A DNA stretch of 64,000 bases from Synechococcus sp. KORDI-52 (GTDB taxonomy: Bacteria; Cyanobacteriota; Cyanobacteriia; PCC-6307; Cyanobiaceae). The first letter of the stretch is position 1; each line of letters opens with the position of its first letter. The DNA is taken from positions 124,001 through 188,000 of the forward strand of contig NZ_CP006271.1 of NCBI RefSeq assembly GCF_000737595.1, written 5' to 3'. Both the position numbers and the translations under genes were made by a program. The notes beneath the pieces were generated by a model. That model was not told where the DNA came from. It saw only the letters and a program-made list of their open reading frames with translations, and did not search any database. This document shows positions 38,546 to 47,563 of the stretch, in pieces.

Positions 38546-39804
38546 TCCTGAGCGTTAAGCAGAGCATCCAGCAACCGATGGGCCAGAGAAAGTTTGTCCA
38601 TCACCGGAAGCTTGCGGCTCCAGCCGTGTCCCAGCAACCAGCCACCATTGGGTTGGTTTCCGAAACCCTGACCCTCACGGTCCACAGGATTCACCATCAT
38701 CAGATCACAGCCCTTCACCATCCGCTTGGCCTCAGCCCGCTCGAGCAATTGGCTGTCATCCCCTGTGAGTGCCGAGAACCCAAGGACCAACTGACCTGGT
38801 CGTCGTTGACGGGTCAGATCAGAGAGCAGATCAGGAACTTCGGTCCAACCGGAGGACAGCACAGCAGGAAGCTCCAACTTGGCGAGCTTGCCTTCAGGAG
38901 CCGCTTCCCGTCGGAGATCAGCGACAGCGGCCGCCATCACGAGAACTTCCGAGGTGGGGAGCGCCACCTGCAGTGCTGAGCTGAGCTCAGCTGCAGTTTC
39001 AATCCGGGTGCATTGCAATCCCTCCAACCAGGCCTCAGGAAGATCCAAAGGGCCGTGCACCAGGCGCACGGCGGCTCCCCTGAAGCGTGCGGCTTGTGCC
39101 AGAAGCACGCCCATTCGACCGCTGCTGCGGTTGCTCAGAAAACGGGCGGCATCGATGGATTCCTGGGTTGGGCCAGCCGAGACAAGAACAGACGTCCCCG
39201 ACCAATCACGGTTCGCGACAGGTGCGCCAGAACCGCGACTGAACACGGACGCAGCCGCCAGCTGAATCAGGGCTGGATCGGCCATTCGCCCATCGCCGAC
39301 GCGATCACAGGCCAGCAGACCGGACATCGGCAGCAGGGGAACCACCCCAGGGAAGTCTTGAATCTGCAGCCAGTTGCGTTGCACCGCAGGGTGGCGCCAC
39401 ATGGCCGTGTTCATCGCCGGAGCCGCGATGACAGGAGCTTCCATGGCCAGCAGAACGCTGGCGAGCAGACCATCGGCTGCCCCCTGGCTCCAGCGGGCGA
39501 GGCTGCTGGCACTCAGGGGCGCAACGATGGCCAACTCCGCCCACTCCGCCAACTCGATGTGCAACGGCCTGGATGAGGCGGAGTCCCACTGGTCGGCCTC
39601 GAGGTAGCAGCGATGGCGACTGAGGCTGGCGAGCGCCACGGGACTCACCAAGGCAGCAGCACTGGTGGTCACAAGACAGCGCACCTCAGCGCCGGCTTTG
39701 ATGAGCGCGCTGACAAGCAAGGGCGTCTTAACAGCAGCAATGCTGCCGCTGACGGCCACCAGCACACGCCGCCCGCACAGTGGCGACGCCTGCTCAGTCT
39801 TCAT
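38512..39804 (-). CDS. coaBC: Phosphopantothenoylcysteine decarboxylase / phosphopantothenate-cysteine ligase
   Basis: Bifunctional coenzyme A synthesis enzyme (Dfp). The N-terminal flavoprotein half has RVLVAVSGSIAAVKTPLL, IVAPLSASSLARWSQGAADGLLASVLLA and the PAMNTAMWRHPA active-site motif; Cys in LLACDRVGDGRMADP completes it. The C-terminal ligase half has VLVSAGPTQESIDAARFLSNRSSGRMGVLLA and VMAAAVADLR. 430 residues from ATG at 39804 (TTG at 39807 also in frame). Its start overlaps the DUF2555 gene by 11 bp, so they are coupled. Confidence 0.95.
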   Translation of the reverse strand: MKTEQASPLCGRRVLVAVSGSIAAVKTPLLVSALIKAGAEVRCLVTTSAAALVSPVALASLSRHRCYLEADQWDSASSRPLHIELAEWAELAIVAPLSASSLARWSQGAADGLLASVLLAMEAPVIAAPAMNTAMWRHPAVQRNWLQIQDFPGVVPLLPMSGLLACDRVGDGRMADPALIQLAAASVFSRGSGAPVANRDWSGTSVLVSAGPTQESIDAARFLSNRSSGRMGVLLAQAARFRGAAVRLVHGPLDLPEAWLEGLQCTRIETAAELSSALQVALPTSEVLVMAAAVADLRREAAPEGKLAKLELPAVLSSGWTEVPDLLSDLTRQRRPGQLVLGFSALTGDDSQLLERAEAKRMVKGCDLMMVNPVDREGQGFGNQPNGGWLLGHGWSRKLPVMDKLSLAHRLLDALLNAQDQAAASALLES

Positions 39805-40015
39805 CAAAAGGTTCTTGGTCCACCAAATGGTGGTACGGAAGGATCAGTTCTGGCCGGTGGATGGCCAGCGCCCGAAGCAGGTGCCAATCCGACAAGCTGT
39901 CGAAAGGAGAGGGGTAATCGTCCTCTTCAAGCCGGCGGGCGAGTTCGGCCGTCGAGGCTTCGTCAAAAGCTTCGAGCCGTTCCTGCGTAAGCATCGAGCC
40001 GTCCTCAGACGCCAT
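39794..40015 (-). CDS. DUF2555 family protein
   Basis: 73-residue acidic protein: LTQERLEAFDEASTAELARRLEEDDYPSPFDSLSDWHLLRALAIHRPEL and an acidic end, matching the cyanobacterial DUF2555 family. The 3' end overlaps the 5' end of coaBC by 11 bp. Function unknown. Confidence 0.85.
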   Translation of the reverse strand: MASEDGSMLTQERLEAFDEASTAELARRLEEDDYPSPFDSLSDWHLLRALAIHRPELILPYHHLVDQEPFDED

Positions 40016-40060
40016 TCATCGCAGTTTGACGCAGGCCGTGCCGGCTAGCGTTAGCTGACC

Positions 40061-40133
40061 GGGGAATTAGCTCAGTTGGTAGAGCGCTGCGATCGCACCG
40101 CAGAGGTCAGGGGTTCGAATCCCCTATTCTCCA
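40061..40133 (+). tRNA. tRNA-Ala(CGC)
   Basis: 73-nt tRNA: acceptor GGGGAAT/ATTCTCC with the G3-U70 pair that specifies alanine, D-arm AGCTCAGTTGGTAGAGC, anticodon stem CTGCG/CGCAG with loop ATCGCAC giving CGC, T-arm GGGG-TTCGAAT-CCCC, discriminator A. CCA is not encoded. The anticodon region contains the palindrome GCGATCGC. Confidence 0.95.
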
Positions 40134-40141
40134 CTGCGCTT

Positions 40142-40279
40142 TTGCAGCGTCGCCTGCGACTCATTGGCCTGTTTGCCCTTGTGGTGTTCAGCACCGTGGC
40201 ACGACCTTCAGCCCTGCTCACCTTCACACTCCTGGCTGCAGCCGGTGCGATAAGTCGTGGACCATCTCGCCGAACCTGA
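40142..40279 (+). CDS. Possible 45-residue membrane peptide
   Basis: A TTG-started frame directly after tRNA-Ala encodes a basic start (LQRRLRL) and a hydrophobic segment (IGLFALVVFSTVA, then LLTFTLLAAAGAI), ending SRGPSRRT. It could be a small membrane protein or chance. No family was recognised and the start is weak. Confidence 0.2.
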   Translation: MQRRLRLIGLFALVVFSTVARPSALLTFTLLAAAGAISRGPSRRT

Positions 40280-40321
40280 CCTCTCATGAGGTAAAAGGGG
40301 GGTACTAGTCCCCGCTTAACC

Positions 40322-40522
40322 ATGTCGCAATCGAAACGTGAGCAGGTTGTCAGCCACCTGCGCTACATCCGCCAGGAACTGCGCGAAATGCACCAAGGCG
40401 TGATGGAGGATGGTCTTCTGCCTGAGGCCGGTGAAGTGCGGGGTGTCATGGCTCAGATGGAAGCCCTCCTTGAACTCCTTGAAGGCAAAGCGTCCAGGAA
40501 AGCAAAAGCGGAGTCCAAATAG
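40322..40522 (+). CDS. Conserved small cyanobacterial protein
   Basis: 66 residues, two amphipathic helices: REQVVSHLRYIRQELREMHQGVMEDG and AGEVRGVMAQMEALLELLEGK, then a basic Lys/Arg tail. It has its own ATG and an AT-rich stretch upstream. It reads as a real small gene but no function is known. The next 225 bp (40523-40747) hold no gene that I can support. Confidence 0.65.
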   Translation: MSQSKREQVVSHLRYIRQELREMHQGVMEDGLLPEAGEVRGVMAQMEALLELLEGKASRKAKAESK

Positions 40523-40747
40523 CCTTCAATACAAGCGGTCTCTGAAGCACGAACGCCTGGCCAGCTGCAGCAGTGCCCATCACCAGGAGCAGGACTGTTC
40601 GGAACACTTGATTGAAAACATCTTCTCGTCGTCGTGCCTGATGCCTGCAGGTTGTCCACAGGTGGTGTAAAAAATGGCTGGTAGGTGCTGGGCCAGGTGA
40701 TGGGGATCACTTGACATCATCCTGCCTCTACCTCTGCTTTTTGCGCC

Positions 40748-41080
40748 GTGCAACGGCTCCAATCCACCCGTCTGCAAGCCAACGTCGGCGCAGCCATCCA
40801 GAGGCTTGATCACTGGACCCGCAATCCATGGCGACGGTTGTCCTTGCTGGCCCTGGCCGGATTAATCGGTTTTCTGTTCGGCAGCGCGATCACCTCCGTG
40901 GCCGGCGTTCTTGGTCAGATGGACCCCGTAGCTGCTCTTCTCGTCGTCCTGGGTGCTGAAATCACGATTCGGCGGCGACGCAGTTCCGACCCTGCGCTGA
41001 GATTGCCTCAGCAACTGCTTGATCTTGGTCGGATTGGCTTTCTTTACGGGCTGTTCCTCGAAGCGTTCAAGCTGATCTGA
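40748..41080 (+). CDS. Ycf20-like (DUF565) membrane protein
   Basis: 110 residues with two hydrophobic segments (LSLLALAGLIGFLFGSAI and MDPVAALLVVLGAEI). RLDHWTRNPWRRLSLLALAGLIGFLFGSAITSVAG matches the Ycf20/DUF565 pattern (NPWRRxSL...GFxxGS). Ycf20 proteins are linked to chloroplast/cyanobacterial photoprotection in algae; the exact role is unknown. GTG start at 40748. Confidence 0.8.
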   Translation: MQRLQSTRLQANVGAAIQRLDHWTRNPWRRLSLLALAGLIGFLFGSAITSVAGVLGQMDPVAALLVVLGAEITIRRRRSSDPALRLPQQLLDLGRIGFLYGLFLEAFKLI

Positions 41081-41151
41081 AGCGGAACCGTTCAAAGCAG
41101 ACAAATCAGACCACGATTCATACCCTTTAGTAAGACTTCGCGGGGCTGAAG

Positions 41152-42666
41152 ATGGCTAATAACCACTATTTTCTGGAACTTGAGCCGCCTGCTGAGCGGT
41201 TGCGTGATGCTCCCCATGTGGTCATCGTCGGTGGTGGCTTCACGGGGGTGCATGCCTGCAAGGCCCTCGCCGGAGCTGAGGTGCGCATCACCTTGATTGA
41301 CAAGCGCAACTTCAACCTGTTCCAGCCGCTGCTGTATCAGGTGGCCACAGGATTGGTCTCAAGAAGTGATGTGGCCACGCCTCTGCGCGAACTGGTGGGC
41401 AAGCAAGACAACGTGCAGGTGCTGCTGGGGGAGGTCACCACCGTGAACCCCGAAGGCAAGCAGATCGTGTTCAACGGCAAGGCCTACAGCTATGACCATC
41501 TGATCCTGGCCACAGGGTCGGGCAGCACCTATTTCGGCCATGAGGACTGGCGCACATTCGCGCCCCCGATGAAAATCCTCGAGCATGCTGAAGAGATCCG
41601 ACGCCGTCTGCTGATGGCGATGGAGCAGGCGGAGCAGACGCCGAATCCCGAGGCTCGGCAGTTTCTGCAGACGGTGGTGATCGTGGGGGCGGGCCCCAGT
41701 GGTTGCGAAATGGCTGGCGCCGTTTCAGAGCTGATGCGGTGGGCCTTGAACAATGCCTTCAAGCAGCTGGATCCCCAGAAAACGCGAATCGTGCTGGTGG
41801 ATCCCGGCGACAGGGTGCTGAGAGCGATGCCGGCGGAACTCTCCGAAGCATCCCTGAAGGCCCTTGAGCGGGACGGCATCGAAGTCATGTGCCATGGACG
41901 CGTCCAAACCATGCGGCCCGGAGAGGTTGTTATCAGCAGCCCCGATGGAGATGTTCGGATCCAGGCCGCCACGGTGATCTGGACCGCTGGCGTGAAGGCA
42001 TCCCATCTGGGGCAGAAGCTGAGCGAAGCCACCGGCTGCGAGGTTGATCGCGGCGGACGGGTCGTGGTCAACGCAGATTTCTCGATTCCCAACCACCCCG
42101 ACATCCGAATCGCCGGTGATCTCTGCAGCTACAGCCACACCATGAATGGCAAGCCGCTGCCGGGCATGGCGGCTCCCGCCAAACAAGCCGGAACCTTCAT
42201 TGGCAAGGACATCGCGGCGATCGTGGCGGGACGGTCACGCCCCACCTTCAGCTATTTCGATTTCGGCAGCATGGCTGTGGTGCACACCAGTGCCGTCGCC
42301 GACCTGCATGGCTTCAGATTTTCAGGCCGGATGGGCCTGCTGCTGTGGGCCATCGTTCACCTGGCCTTGATCCCGAACCGAGAGAACCGGATCACCTTGA
42401 GCGTCAAATGGTTGTACGCCCTGGCAACCCGGCAACGGTCCTCCGTTCTGCTCACCGGCATGCCCAGCCAGCATCTCGCCCTTGATGCTGAAGATGCCCA
42501 CTTCCCGATGGCCAGTGGGACCGGGCCATCCATCGCCGAACCCGATGCCGCCCTCAGGGCAGCGATGGACTACTACGCCCACCAACTCAGTGGGCTCCCG
42601 CAAACTCAGGTGCTGCTCGACACCAAGGACGGCTCTGTGGCGGATTCGGAAGCTGCCATCAAATAG
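41152..42666 (+). CDS. Type II NADH dehydrogenase (NDH-2)
   Basis: 504-residue FAD flavoprotein that oxidises NAD(P)H without proton pumping. FAD-binding start [58 protein letters not shown], the NADH fold [17 protein letters not shown], and [13 protein letters not shown] for the FAD ribityl. The C-terminal 120 residues include a hydrophobic segment ([18 protein letters not shown]) for membrane association. Its last 61 bases overlap the convergent pyrB. Confidence 0.88.
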   Translation: MANNHYFLELEPPAERLRDAPHVVIVGGGFTGVHACKALAGAEVRITLIDKRNFNLFQPLLYQVATGLVSRSDVATPLRELVGKQDNVQVLLGEVTTVNPEGKQIVFNGKAYSYDHLILATGSGSTYFGHEDWRTFAPPMKILEHAEEIRRRLLMAMEQAEQTPNPEARQFLQTVVIVGAGPSGCEMAGAVSELMRWALNNAFKQLDPQKTRIVLVDPGDRVLRAMPAELSEASLKALERDGIEVMCHGRVQTMRPGEVVISSPDGDVRIQAATVIWTAGVKASHLGQKLSEATGCEVDRGGRVVVNADFSIPNHPDIRIAGDLCSYSHTMNGKPLPGMAAPAKQAGTFIGKDIAAIVAGRSRPTFSYFDFGSMAVVHTSAVADLHGFRFSGRMGLLLWAIVHLALIPNRENRITLSVKWLYALATRQRSSVLLTGMPSQHLALDAEDAHFPMASGTGPSIAEPDAALRAAMDYYAHQLSGLPQTQVLLDTKDGSVADSEAAIK

Positions 42667-43655
42667 AGCAGAGCCATCCGGGTGGGCACACCGTTCCTGA
42701 CCTGTTCCTCCACCAGGCTGACGCGCGGGTCATCCAGGAGCGACCCGCTCAATTCGACGCCACGATTCACCGGACCGGGATGCAGAACGGGAACGTTCTG
42801 ACCGCAGAGCTGCATGCGCTCATGGTTCAGTCCGAAATCGCGGTGATAACGCTCCAGGCTGGTGAGCAACTGCTGGCCCATCCGTTCCTTCTGAAGCCGC
42901 AGGGTCATCACGGCATCGGCGCCCGGCAGAGCATGCTCCAGGCGCCGCACCACGCTGACCTGGCCCCGTTGCGGCACCGGATCCTTGAGCAGACCTGGAG
43001 GCGGAGCATCCACGAAGGCTGCAAAATCCTCCGGGACAAGGCTCGGAGGGCCGCACAACACCACATCCGCGCCACAGGCCGTTAACGCCCAGAGATTGGA
43101 ACGGGCCACCCGCGAGTGAAGGATGTCGCCGACGATCACGATGCGGCGACCTTGCAACGCCTCCGGCATGGGGTGCTGGGGAGAGAAATGCCGGGCAAGG
43201 GTGAGCAGATCCAGCAGTCCCTGGCTGGGATGGCTGTGGAGTCCATCCCCCCCATTGAGCACAACGGTGCGCTCACCGATCTGCTGCAGATCCAGCGCCA
43301 GCTGCTGGGGCACACCGGTGGAACGGTGGCGCACCACCAGAACGTCAGCACCCATGGCCACGTAGGTGCGCGCGGTATCGAGAACGCTTTCCCCTTTGCT
43401 GAGAGAGCTACTGGAGGGTGAAAAGCTCATCACGTCTGCCGACAGACGCTTGGCCGCCAACTCAAAACTGCTGCGGGTTCGGGTGCTGGGCTCGAAGAAC
43501 AGCGTTGCCACCAGCCGCCCCTGCAAGGCGGGCAGTTTGCGGGCACCGGTAATGGGCAGCGAACGAAACCGCTGGGCCAGCTCGAGCACAGCCGCAAGGT
43601 CTTCTCGCGAAAACGAGGCGAGATCAAGAACGTGCCGGTGCGGCCAACCACTCAT
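42606..43655 (-). CDS. pyrB: Aspartate carbamoyltransferase catalytic subunit
   Basis: First committed step of pyrimidine synthesis. 349 residues: [43 protein letters not shown] (carbamoyl phosphate site), [21 protein letters not shown] and [26 protein letters not shown] at 43655 overlaps the mpg stop by 4 bases (ATGA), so it is translated after mpg. A longer in-frame start at 43685 would sit inside mpg. No pyrI regulatory subunit is nearby. Confidence 0.95.
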   Translation of the reverse strand: MSGWPHRHVLDLASFSREDLAAVLELAQRFRSLPITGARKLPALQGRLVATLFFEPSTRTRSSFELAAKRLSADVMSFSPSSSSLSKGESVLDTARTYVAMGADVLVVRHRSTGVPQQLALDLQQIGERTVVLNGGDGLHSHPSQGLLDLLTLARHFSPQHPMPEALQGRRIVIVGDILHSRVARSNLWALTACGADVVLCGPPSLVPEDFAAFVDAPPPGLLKDPVPQRGQVSVVRRLEHALPGADAVMTLRLQKERMGQQLLTSLERYHRDFGLNHERMQLCGQNVPVLHPGPVNRGVELSGSLLDDPRVSLVEEQVRNGVPTRMALLYLMAASESATEPSLVSSST

Positions 43656-44275
43656 GACAGCTGCTCCCGCGATGGAGACCAGCACTGTGCCTTGGGCGGA
43701 ATGCGATCACCCCGGGCGCGCCGGCTGACACTGCGACTGCTCCGCAGGTACCAGCGCCATGGGGTTGCTGCACCCTGGGAGATGCCGATCCGCGTGGTCG
43801 TCACAAGATCCTTTCTGGCGAACGGGGCTGACCTGGGGGCCAGCCACACTTCATGTTCGCCCGTCACCGGAAGGCTGTCATCACGGCGATCAAGCCCGAA
43901 ACGACGCGCCAGCAAGCCAGGCCCCGCAGCAACCCGCTCCGGTTCATCGGGGAGGGCCACAGCACGGAGCAACACACCATTCGCCCAATCAGCTCGATCG
44001 GTGACCACGTTCACGCAGTGGTGGATGCCATAGCTGACATACACGTAAAACCGTCCTGGCTCTCCGAAAAGAGTTTCGTTTTGCGGTGAACGGCGGCGGT
44101 AACCGTGACAAGCGGGATCGTCCTGGGAATACGCTTCTGTTTCCACAATCACGCCCCACAGCAGGCTGCCGTCGTCTTGGTGTTTCACCAACCTGCAGCC
44201 AATCAGCTCAGGGGCAACGACCTCAGCGGGGCGGCGGAAGAAGGCTTGGGGCTGGGCCGTGAAATCTCTAATCAC
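43652..44275 (-). CDS. mpg: DNA-3-methyladenine glycosylase (MPG/AAG family)
   Basis: Base-excision repair enzyme removing alkylated purines. 207 residues from GTG at 44275: [81 protein letters not shown] is the AAG signature, with the catalytic Glu in ETEAY. The same frame runs on upstream to 44485 but that stretch is AT-rich island DNA and is not conserved. It is coupled to pyrB by a 4-base overlap. Confidence 0.9.
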   Translation of the reverse strand: MIRDFTAQPQAFFRRPAEVVAPELIGCRLVKHQDDGSLLWGVIVETEAYSQDDPACHGYRRRSPQNETLFGEPGRFYVYVSYGIHHCVNVVTDRADWANGVLLRAVALPDEPERVAAGPGLLARRFGLDRRDDSLPVTGEHEVWLAPRSAPFARKDLVTTTRIGISQGAATPWRWYLRSSRSVSRRARGDRIPPKAQCWSPSREQLS

Positions 44276-45104
44276 AAACCAAGCAGCCAAGAAACAGCCG
44301 CAAAACATAGTCGAAGCCGATAGAATCGTATCAAATATTTCAACAACCTTGGACAGACTCAAAAGGGCCATATCCTTACTTCCTTGGGCTGGCACAACAA
44401 CCGAAGACCACGACAGCAAGAAAACAAATAATTCAAACTTCGGACAAATCCAAACAGTGGCGACAGCAAAATCCAACAATAACAACCGAAATCTGGAAGA
44501 TCAGATCAGCCATGAAAAGCTTTTCAGACTTCTTGGCAAACGCGCGCAAACAATCAAAACATGCTTTGAAATACTCAAAGGGCGAGAAGAAAACTCATCA
44601 ATACTAGAACTTGGAACCTCGAGAAGCTTCTCAAACGGCTCAATAAATACAGAACATTTCAACCCGGATATTGAAGCCTGGGACTGGGGCGCAGGATGCT
44701 TTACTGCTGTCATTAAATTATTACTACCCGATTGCTCACTAACATCAGTTGACCCCAACGAAAAGGCGGTGAAGGTATCCAAAAGACTCTTGAAAAATAT
44801 TGGCCATGAAGCCTCATATGTCCAAAAAAATTCAACAGATTTTCTCAACGTAACGAATGAATCCTACGACCTTATTTATATGGACCACGCCGAAAGTGGA
44901 GACAGCGATGCTTGCGCTTTGCTACACAGAAATGATGTTGCAATAATTCTGAGCAGAAAACTATTAAAGCCGAATGGACTCATCCTTATCGATGACATAC
45001 AGACGCCCTTCAACAAAGGTATGTACAGCGTTCCCTTACTAAAAGAATGCGGTTTTAATCAACTAAGTAAAAGCTCATACCAAGCTCTCCTAAGAAAAGG
45101 TTAG
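44259..45104 (+). CDS. Class I SAM-dependent methyltransferase of the island
   Basis: 281 residues if the ATG at 44259 is used. The Rossmann core starts near residue 115: [59 protein letters not shown] (motif I-like), [16 protein letters not shown] and [18 protein letters not shown]. The first 110 residues are low-complexity Ser/Asn/Lys-rich and may be over-predicted; TTG near 44348 is another start. It overlaps the divergent mpg by 17 bp. Composition matches the TPR genes downstream. The substrate (sugar or protein) is unknown. Confidence 0.65.
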   Translation: MKSLITNQAAKKQPQNIVEADRIVSNISTTLDRLKRAISLLPWAGTTTEDHDSKKTNNSNFGQIQTVATAKSNNNNRNLEDQISHEKLFRLLGKRAQTIKTCFEILKGREENSSILELGTSRSFSNGSINTEHFNPDIEAWDWGAGCFTAVIKLLLPDCSLTSVDPNEKAVKVSKRLLKNIGHEASYVQKNSTDFLNVTNESYDLIYMDHAESGDSDACALLHRNDVAIILSRKLLKPNGLILIDDIQTPFNKGMYSVPLLKECGFNQLSKSSYQALLRKG

Positions 45105-45109
45105 AAATA

Positions 45110-45166
45110 GAAATCGACACAACCCACAGCTCAGCTTTGGCCGAAAAAAGTATTCAAGCCTTATTA
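45110..45166 (+). pseudogene. 3' fragment of a DUF6165 gene
   Basis: In one frame this reads EIDTTHSSALAEKSIQALL, which lines up with the end of the intact gene at 49643 (EINIAYGSAFTEEKSYQPY) and with the decayed copy (ETNISHGSVFAQ). Only about the last 19 codons remain and no stop, start or upstream part is present. It suggests that another [TPR-GT + DUF6165] unit once stood here. The match is short, so confidence is moderate. Confidence 0.5.
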
Positions 45167-45318
45167 ATCAACAAATTTAACAAACCAATAGAGACCCATG
45201 TTGACTCCTGACCAAGCAGGACGATCAACATTTCCACCGCGCCTTAAATTGGCGAACAATTTAATAGAGTCACAAGACAAACAGGTTAAAATAAGCATAA
45301 AGCCCTAAAGCAGGCTCA

Positions 45319-46992
45319 ATGAAACACAGAGTATTCACTTCTTGGCTTATAAGAAAGCTTAAAAGTAAATTCCAAAAGAAAAAATCTCCAGAGATCCCTT
45401 CAGATCTCGTGATTAAAGGCCAGAAAGCAGTAACTTTGACCAGCCAAGGAAAGCTAGCGGAAGCTGAAGCTATTTATAGAGAACTTATATCAACTGGGGC
45501 GTCATATTACGCTGTTTATGGAAATCTCGCAGCTGTATGCGGAATGCAAGGGAGATTTGAAGAACTTATTGCTCTTCTAAACAAAGCTATAGAGCTTAAT
45601 CCCGACTACCCAGAGGGCTACAACAACCTCGGGATTGCCCTTCAAAAACATGGCGATCTAGCCGCAGCAATCATCTCTTTCAACAAAGCCATAAATCTCA
45701 AGCCAAACTACCCAGAGGCTTACAACAACCTTGGCATTGCTCTCCAAGAACAAGGTGAAGTTACTGATGCAATAAGAACTTTCAACAAAACCTTAGCACT
45801 CAAGCCCGACTACCCAGAAGCTCACTACAACTTGGGGAATGCACTTAAAAAGCAGGAAAATCTAGTTTCAGCAATAGAATCTTATAACGCTGCACTCAAG
45901 ATAAAGCCCAACTACCCAGATGCTCATAATAACCTCGGCGTCGTTCTTCAGATGAATGGTGACCTTGATGCAGCGGGCATCGCCTACAATAATGCCCTGA
46001 CATATGAACCAGAACATGCCGATGCTAATAATAGCCTTTCTTTTTATTTACTGCAGACAGGTAATTACGCAAGTGGCTGGGAAAAACATGAATGGCGCTC
46101 TAAAACTGAAAAACCCTCACTTCCACATGCCAATCCAATCTGCCCACGCCTAGACAACGACACTCTCTTGGATATAAACAAACTTCTTGTCATCTCCGAA
46201 CAAGGCTTTGGTGACACGCTGCAATTCATGCGTTATGTACTTACACTCAAACAAAGAGGTATTCATACCTCTCTCTGTGCTCAACCCAAACTTCACAAAC
46301 TAATCCAAGCATCAGGCATTGAAGCATCACCTCTAACTCCAGAACAAGCCAATCAAGTCACTGATGGCCACTGGATACCGCTTCTTTCACTACCAAAATA
46401 TTTAGAAGTCAGCCCAGACAACCCAATCATCACGGAGCCCTACATCCAAACAACGGACGAACTCAATAGCAAATGGCGAACTATCCTCTCCGCCGAAAAA
46501 CGACCCGTCATCGGCATTAACTGGCAAGGGAGTCCTAGCCATGAAGTAACAACATCGAAAGGACGCTCCCTACCACTGGAAGCCTTCGCGCCCATTGCCA
46601 CTCAAAACAACACCTCACTGCTGTCTCTTCAAAAAGGCTTTGGCAGCGAACAACTCGACACATGCTCCTTCAAAGAACATTTCGTGAGCTGCCAAGATCA
46701 AGTTAATGACACCTGGGATTTTCTCGAAACTGCTTCCATCATCGCCAACTGCGACCTCATCATCACCAGCGATACCGCTGTCGCTCACCTCGCTGGTGGC
46801 ATGGGCAAAGCCACCTGGCTCCTCCTCAAAAAAGTTCCTGAATGGCGCTGGGGATTAGAAGGCGATTCCACCTTTTGGTATCCCACAATACGACTGTTCC
46901 GCCAAAATGAAAATGGCGATTGGAACGAAGTCATGCAACAGGTCACACTTGCACTTCAAAAACACTTCAGAAGTGACTCACTTCACGCTTAA
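45319..46992 (+). CDS. TPR-glycosyltransferase fusion protein, copy 1
   Basis: 557 residues. After a basic start come about six TPRs (residues ~30-235; e.g. YPEGYNNLGIALQKHGDLAAAIISFNKAINLKP). From about 262 is a glycosyltransferase-like domain: INKLLVISEQGFGDTLQFMRYVLTLKQRG, VIGINWQGSPSHEV, TSDTAVAHLAGGMGKATWLLLKKVPEWRWGLEGDSTFWYP, MRLFRQ-type end. The GFGDTLQF and DTAVAHLAG motifs are typical of GT9/GT41-like C-terminal domains. The C-terminal half is nearly identical to copy 2, but the N-terminal TPRs are not. Followed 30 bp later by a decayed DUF6165 copy. A surface-glycan role is inferred. Confidence 0.85.
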   Translation: MKHRVFTSWLIRKLKSKFQKKKSPEIPSDLVIKGQKAVTLTSQGKLAEAEAIYRELISTGASYYAVYGNLAAVCGMQGRFEELIALLNKAIELNPDYPEGYNNLGIALQKHGDLAAAIISFNKAINLKPNYPEAYNNLGIALQEQGEVTDAIRTFNKTLALKPDYPEAHYNLGNALKKQENLVSAIESYNAALKIKPNYPDAHNNLGVVLQMNGDLDAAGIAYNNALTYEPEHADANNSLSFYLLQTGNYASGWEKHEWRSKTEKPSLPHANPICPRLDNDTLLDINKLLVISEQGFGDTLQFMRYVLTLKQRGIHTSLCAQPKLHKLIQASGIEASPLTPEQANQVTDGHWIPLLSLPKYLEVSPDNPIITEPYIQTTDELNSKWRTILSAEKRPVIGINWQGSPSHEVTTSKGRSLPLEAFAPIATQNNTSLLSLQKGFGSEQLDTCSFKEHFVSCQDQVNDTWDFLETASIIANCDLIITSDTAVAHLAGGMGKATWLLLKKVPEWRWGLEGDSTFWYPTIRLFRQNENGDWNEVMQQVTLALQKHFRSDSLHA

Positions 46993-47022
46993 CAAACGAC
47001 TTTTCTTACTCCTCAAAACAAA

Positions 47023-47398
47023 GTCCAGCCGATTTAAAACTTCCAAGCACTAATCTCTCTTGGAGAACTCATTAACAAGATCACCATCCTCCAAATCAAA
47101 ATCAAGCGTCTGCATGGCGCTGCCCTGAAATTTGTCACACCAGATAATGCCCTTGAGGGTACATTCAACAATCTAAATCTCAGTGTTGATCAAAAACTCA
47201 TTCAGCACTCAAAGAAGTAAATCAAGACCAATGGCATATAGAAGATGAAATTCGCGAGCTAGAACGTCAAAAACTATAGCGACACCTTATCCAACTTGCA
47301 AAATAGGTTTACAAGCAAAATGATCGACGCTCAGCAATCAAAAAAAGAAACCAACATCTCCCACGGCTCAGTCTTCGCACAATAAAAGACATATAAAC
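47023..47398 (+). pseudogene. Decayed DUF6165 gene
   Basis: This stretch aligns base by base with the intact gene at 49643-50032 but is broken. The start ATG is GTC, codon 5 is TAA, one base is lost in CAGCAACTC (here CAGCACTC), and further TAG codons follow. The preceding spacer (CGACTTTTCTTACTCCT) also matches that before the intact copy. The 571-bp gap 46993-47563 holds nothing else that I can support. Confidence 0.9.
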
Positions 47399-47563
47399 AC
47401 ATTAAATACGCAAAATACTCAAGCAATTATAGATTTATGCTAATCCTAATAGCAAGATGACATAGCTAAAATTCTAAATCAAACGCGACCTATCGTTCTT
47501 GTAAACTTCATTAAAAAAGCAAAATCCTAGCTAAACTCAGGTCAGAATTTACGACCATATAAA

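Noticed and set aside
40523-40747. Possible small RNA in the gap before the Ycf20-like gene
   Set aside because: No strong promoter, stable fold with T-run, or match to a known RNA was visible by eye.
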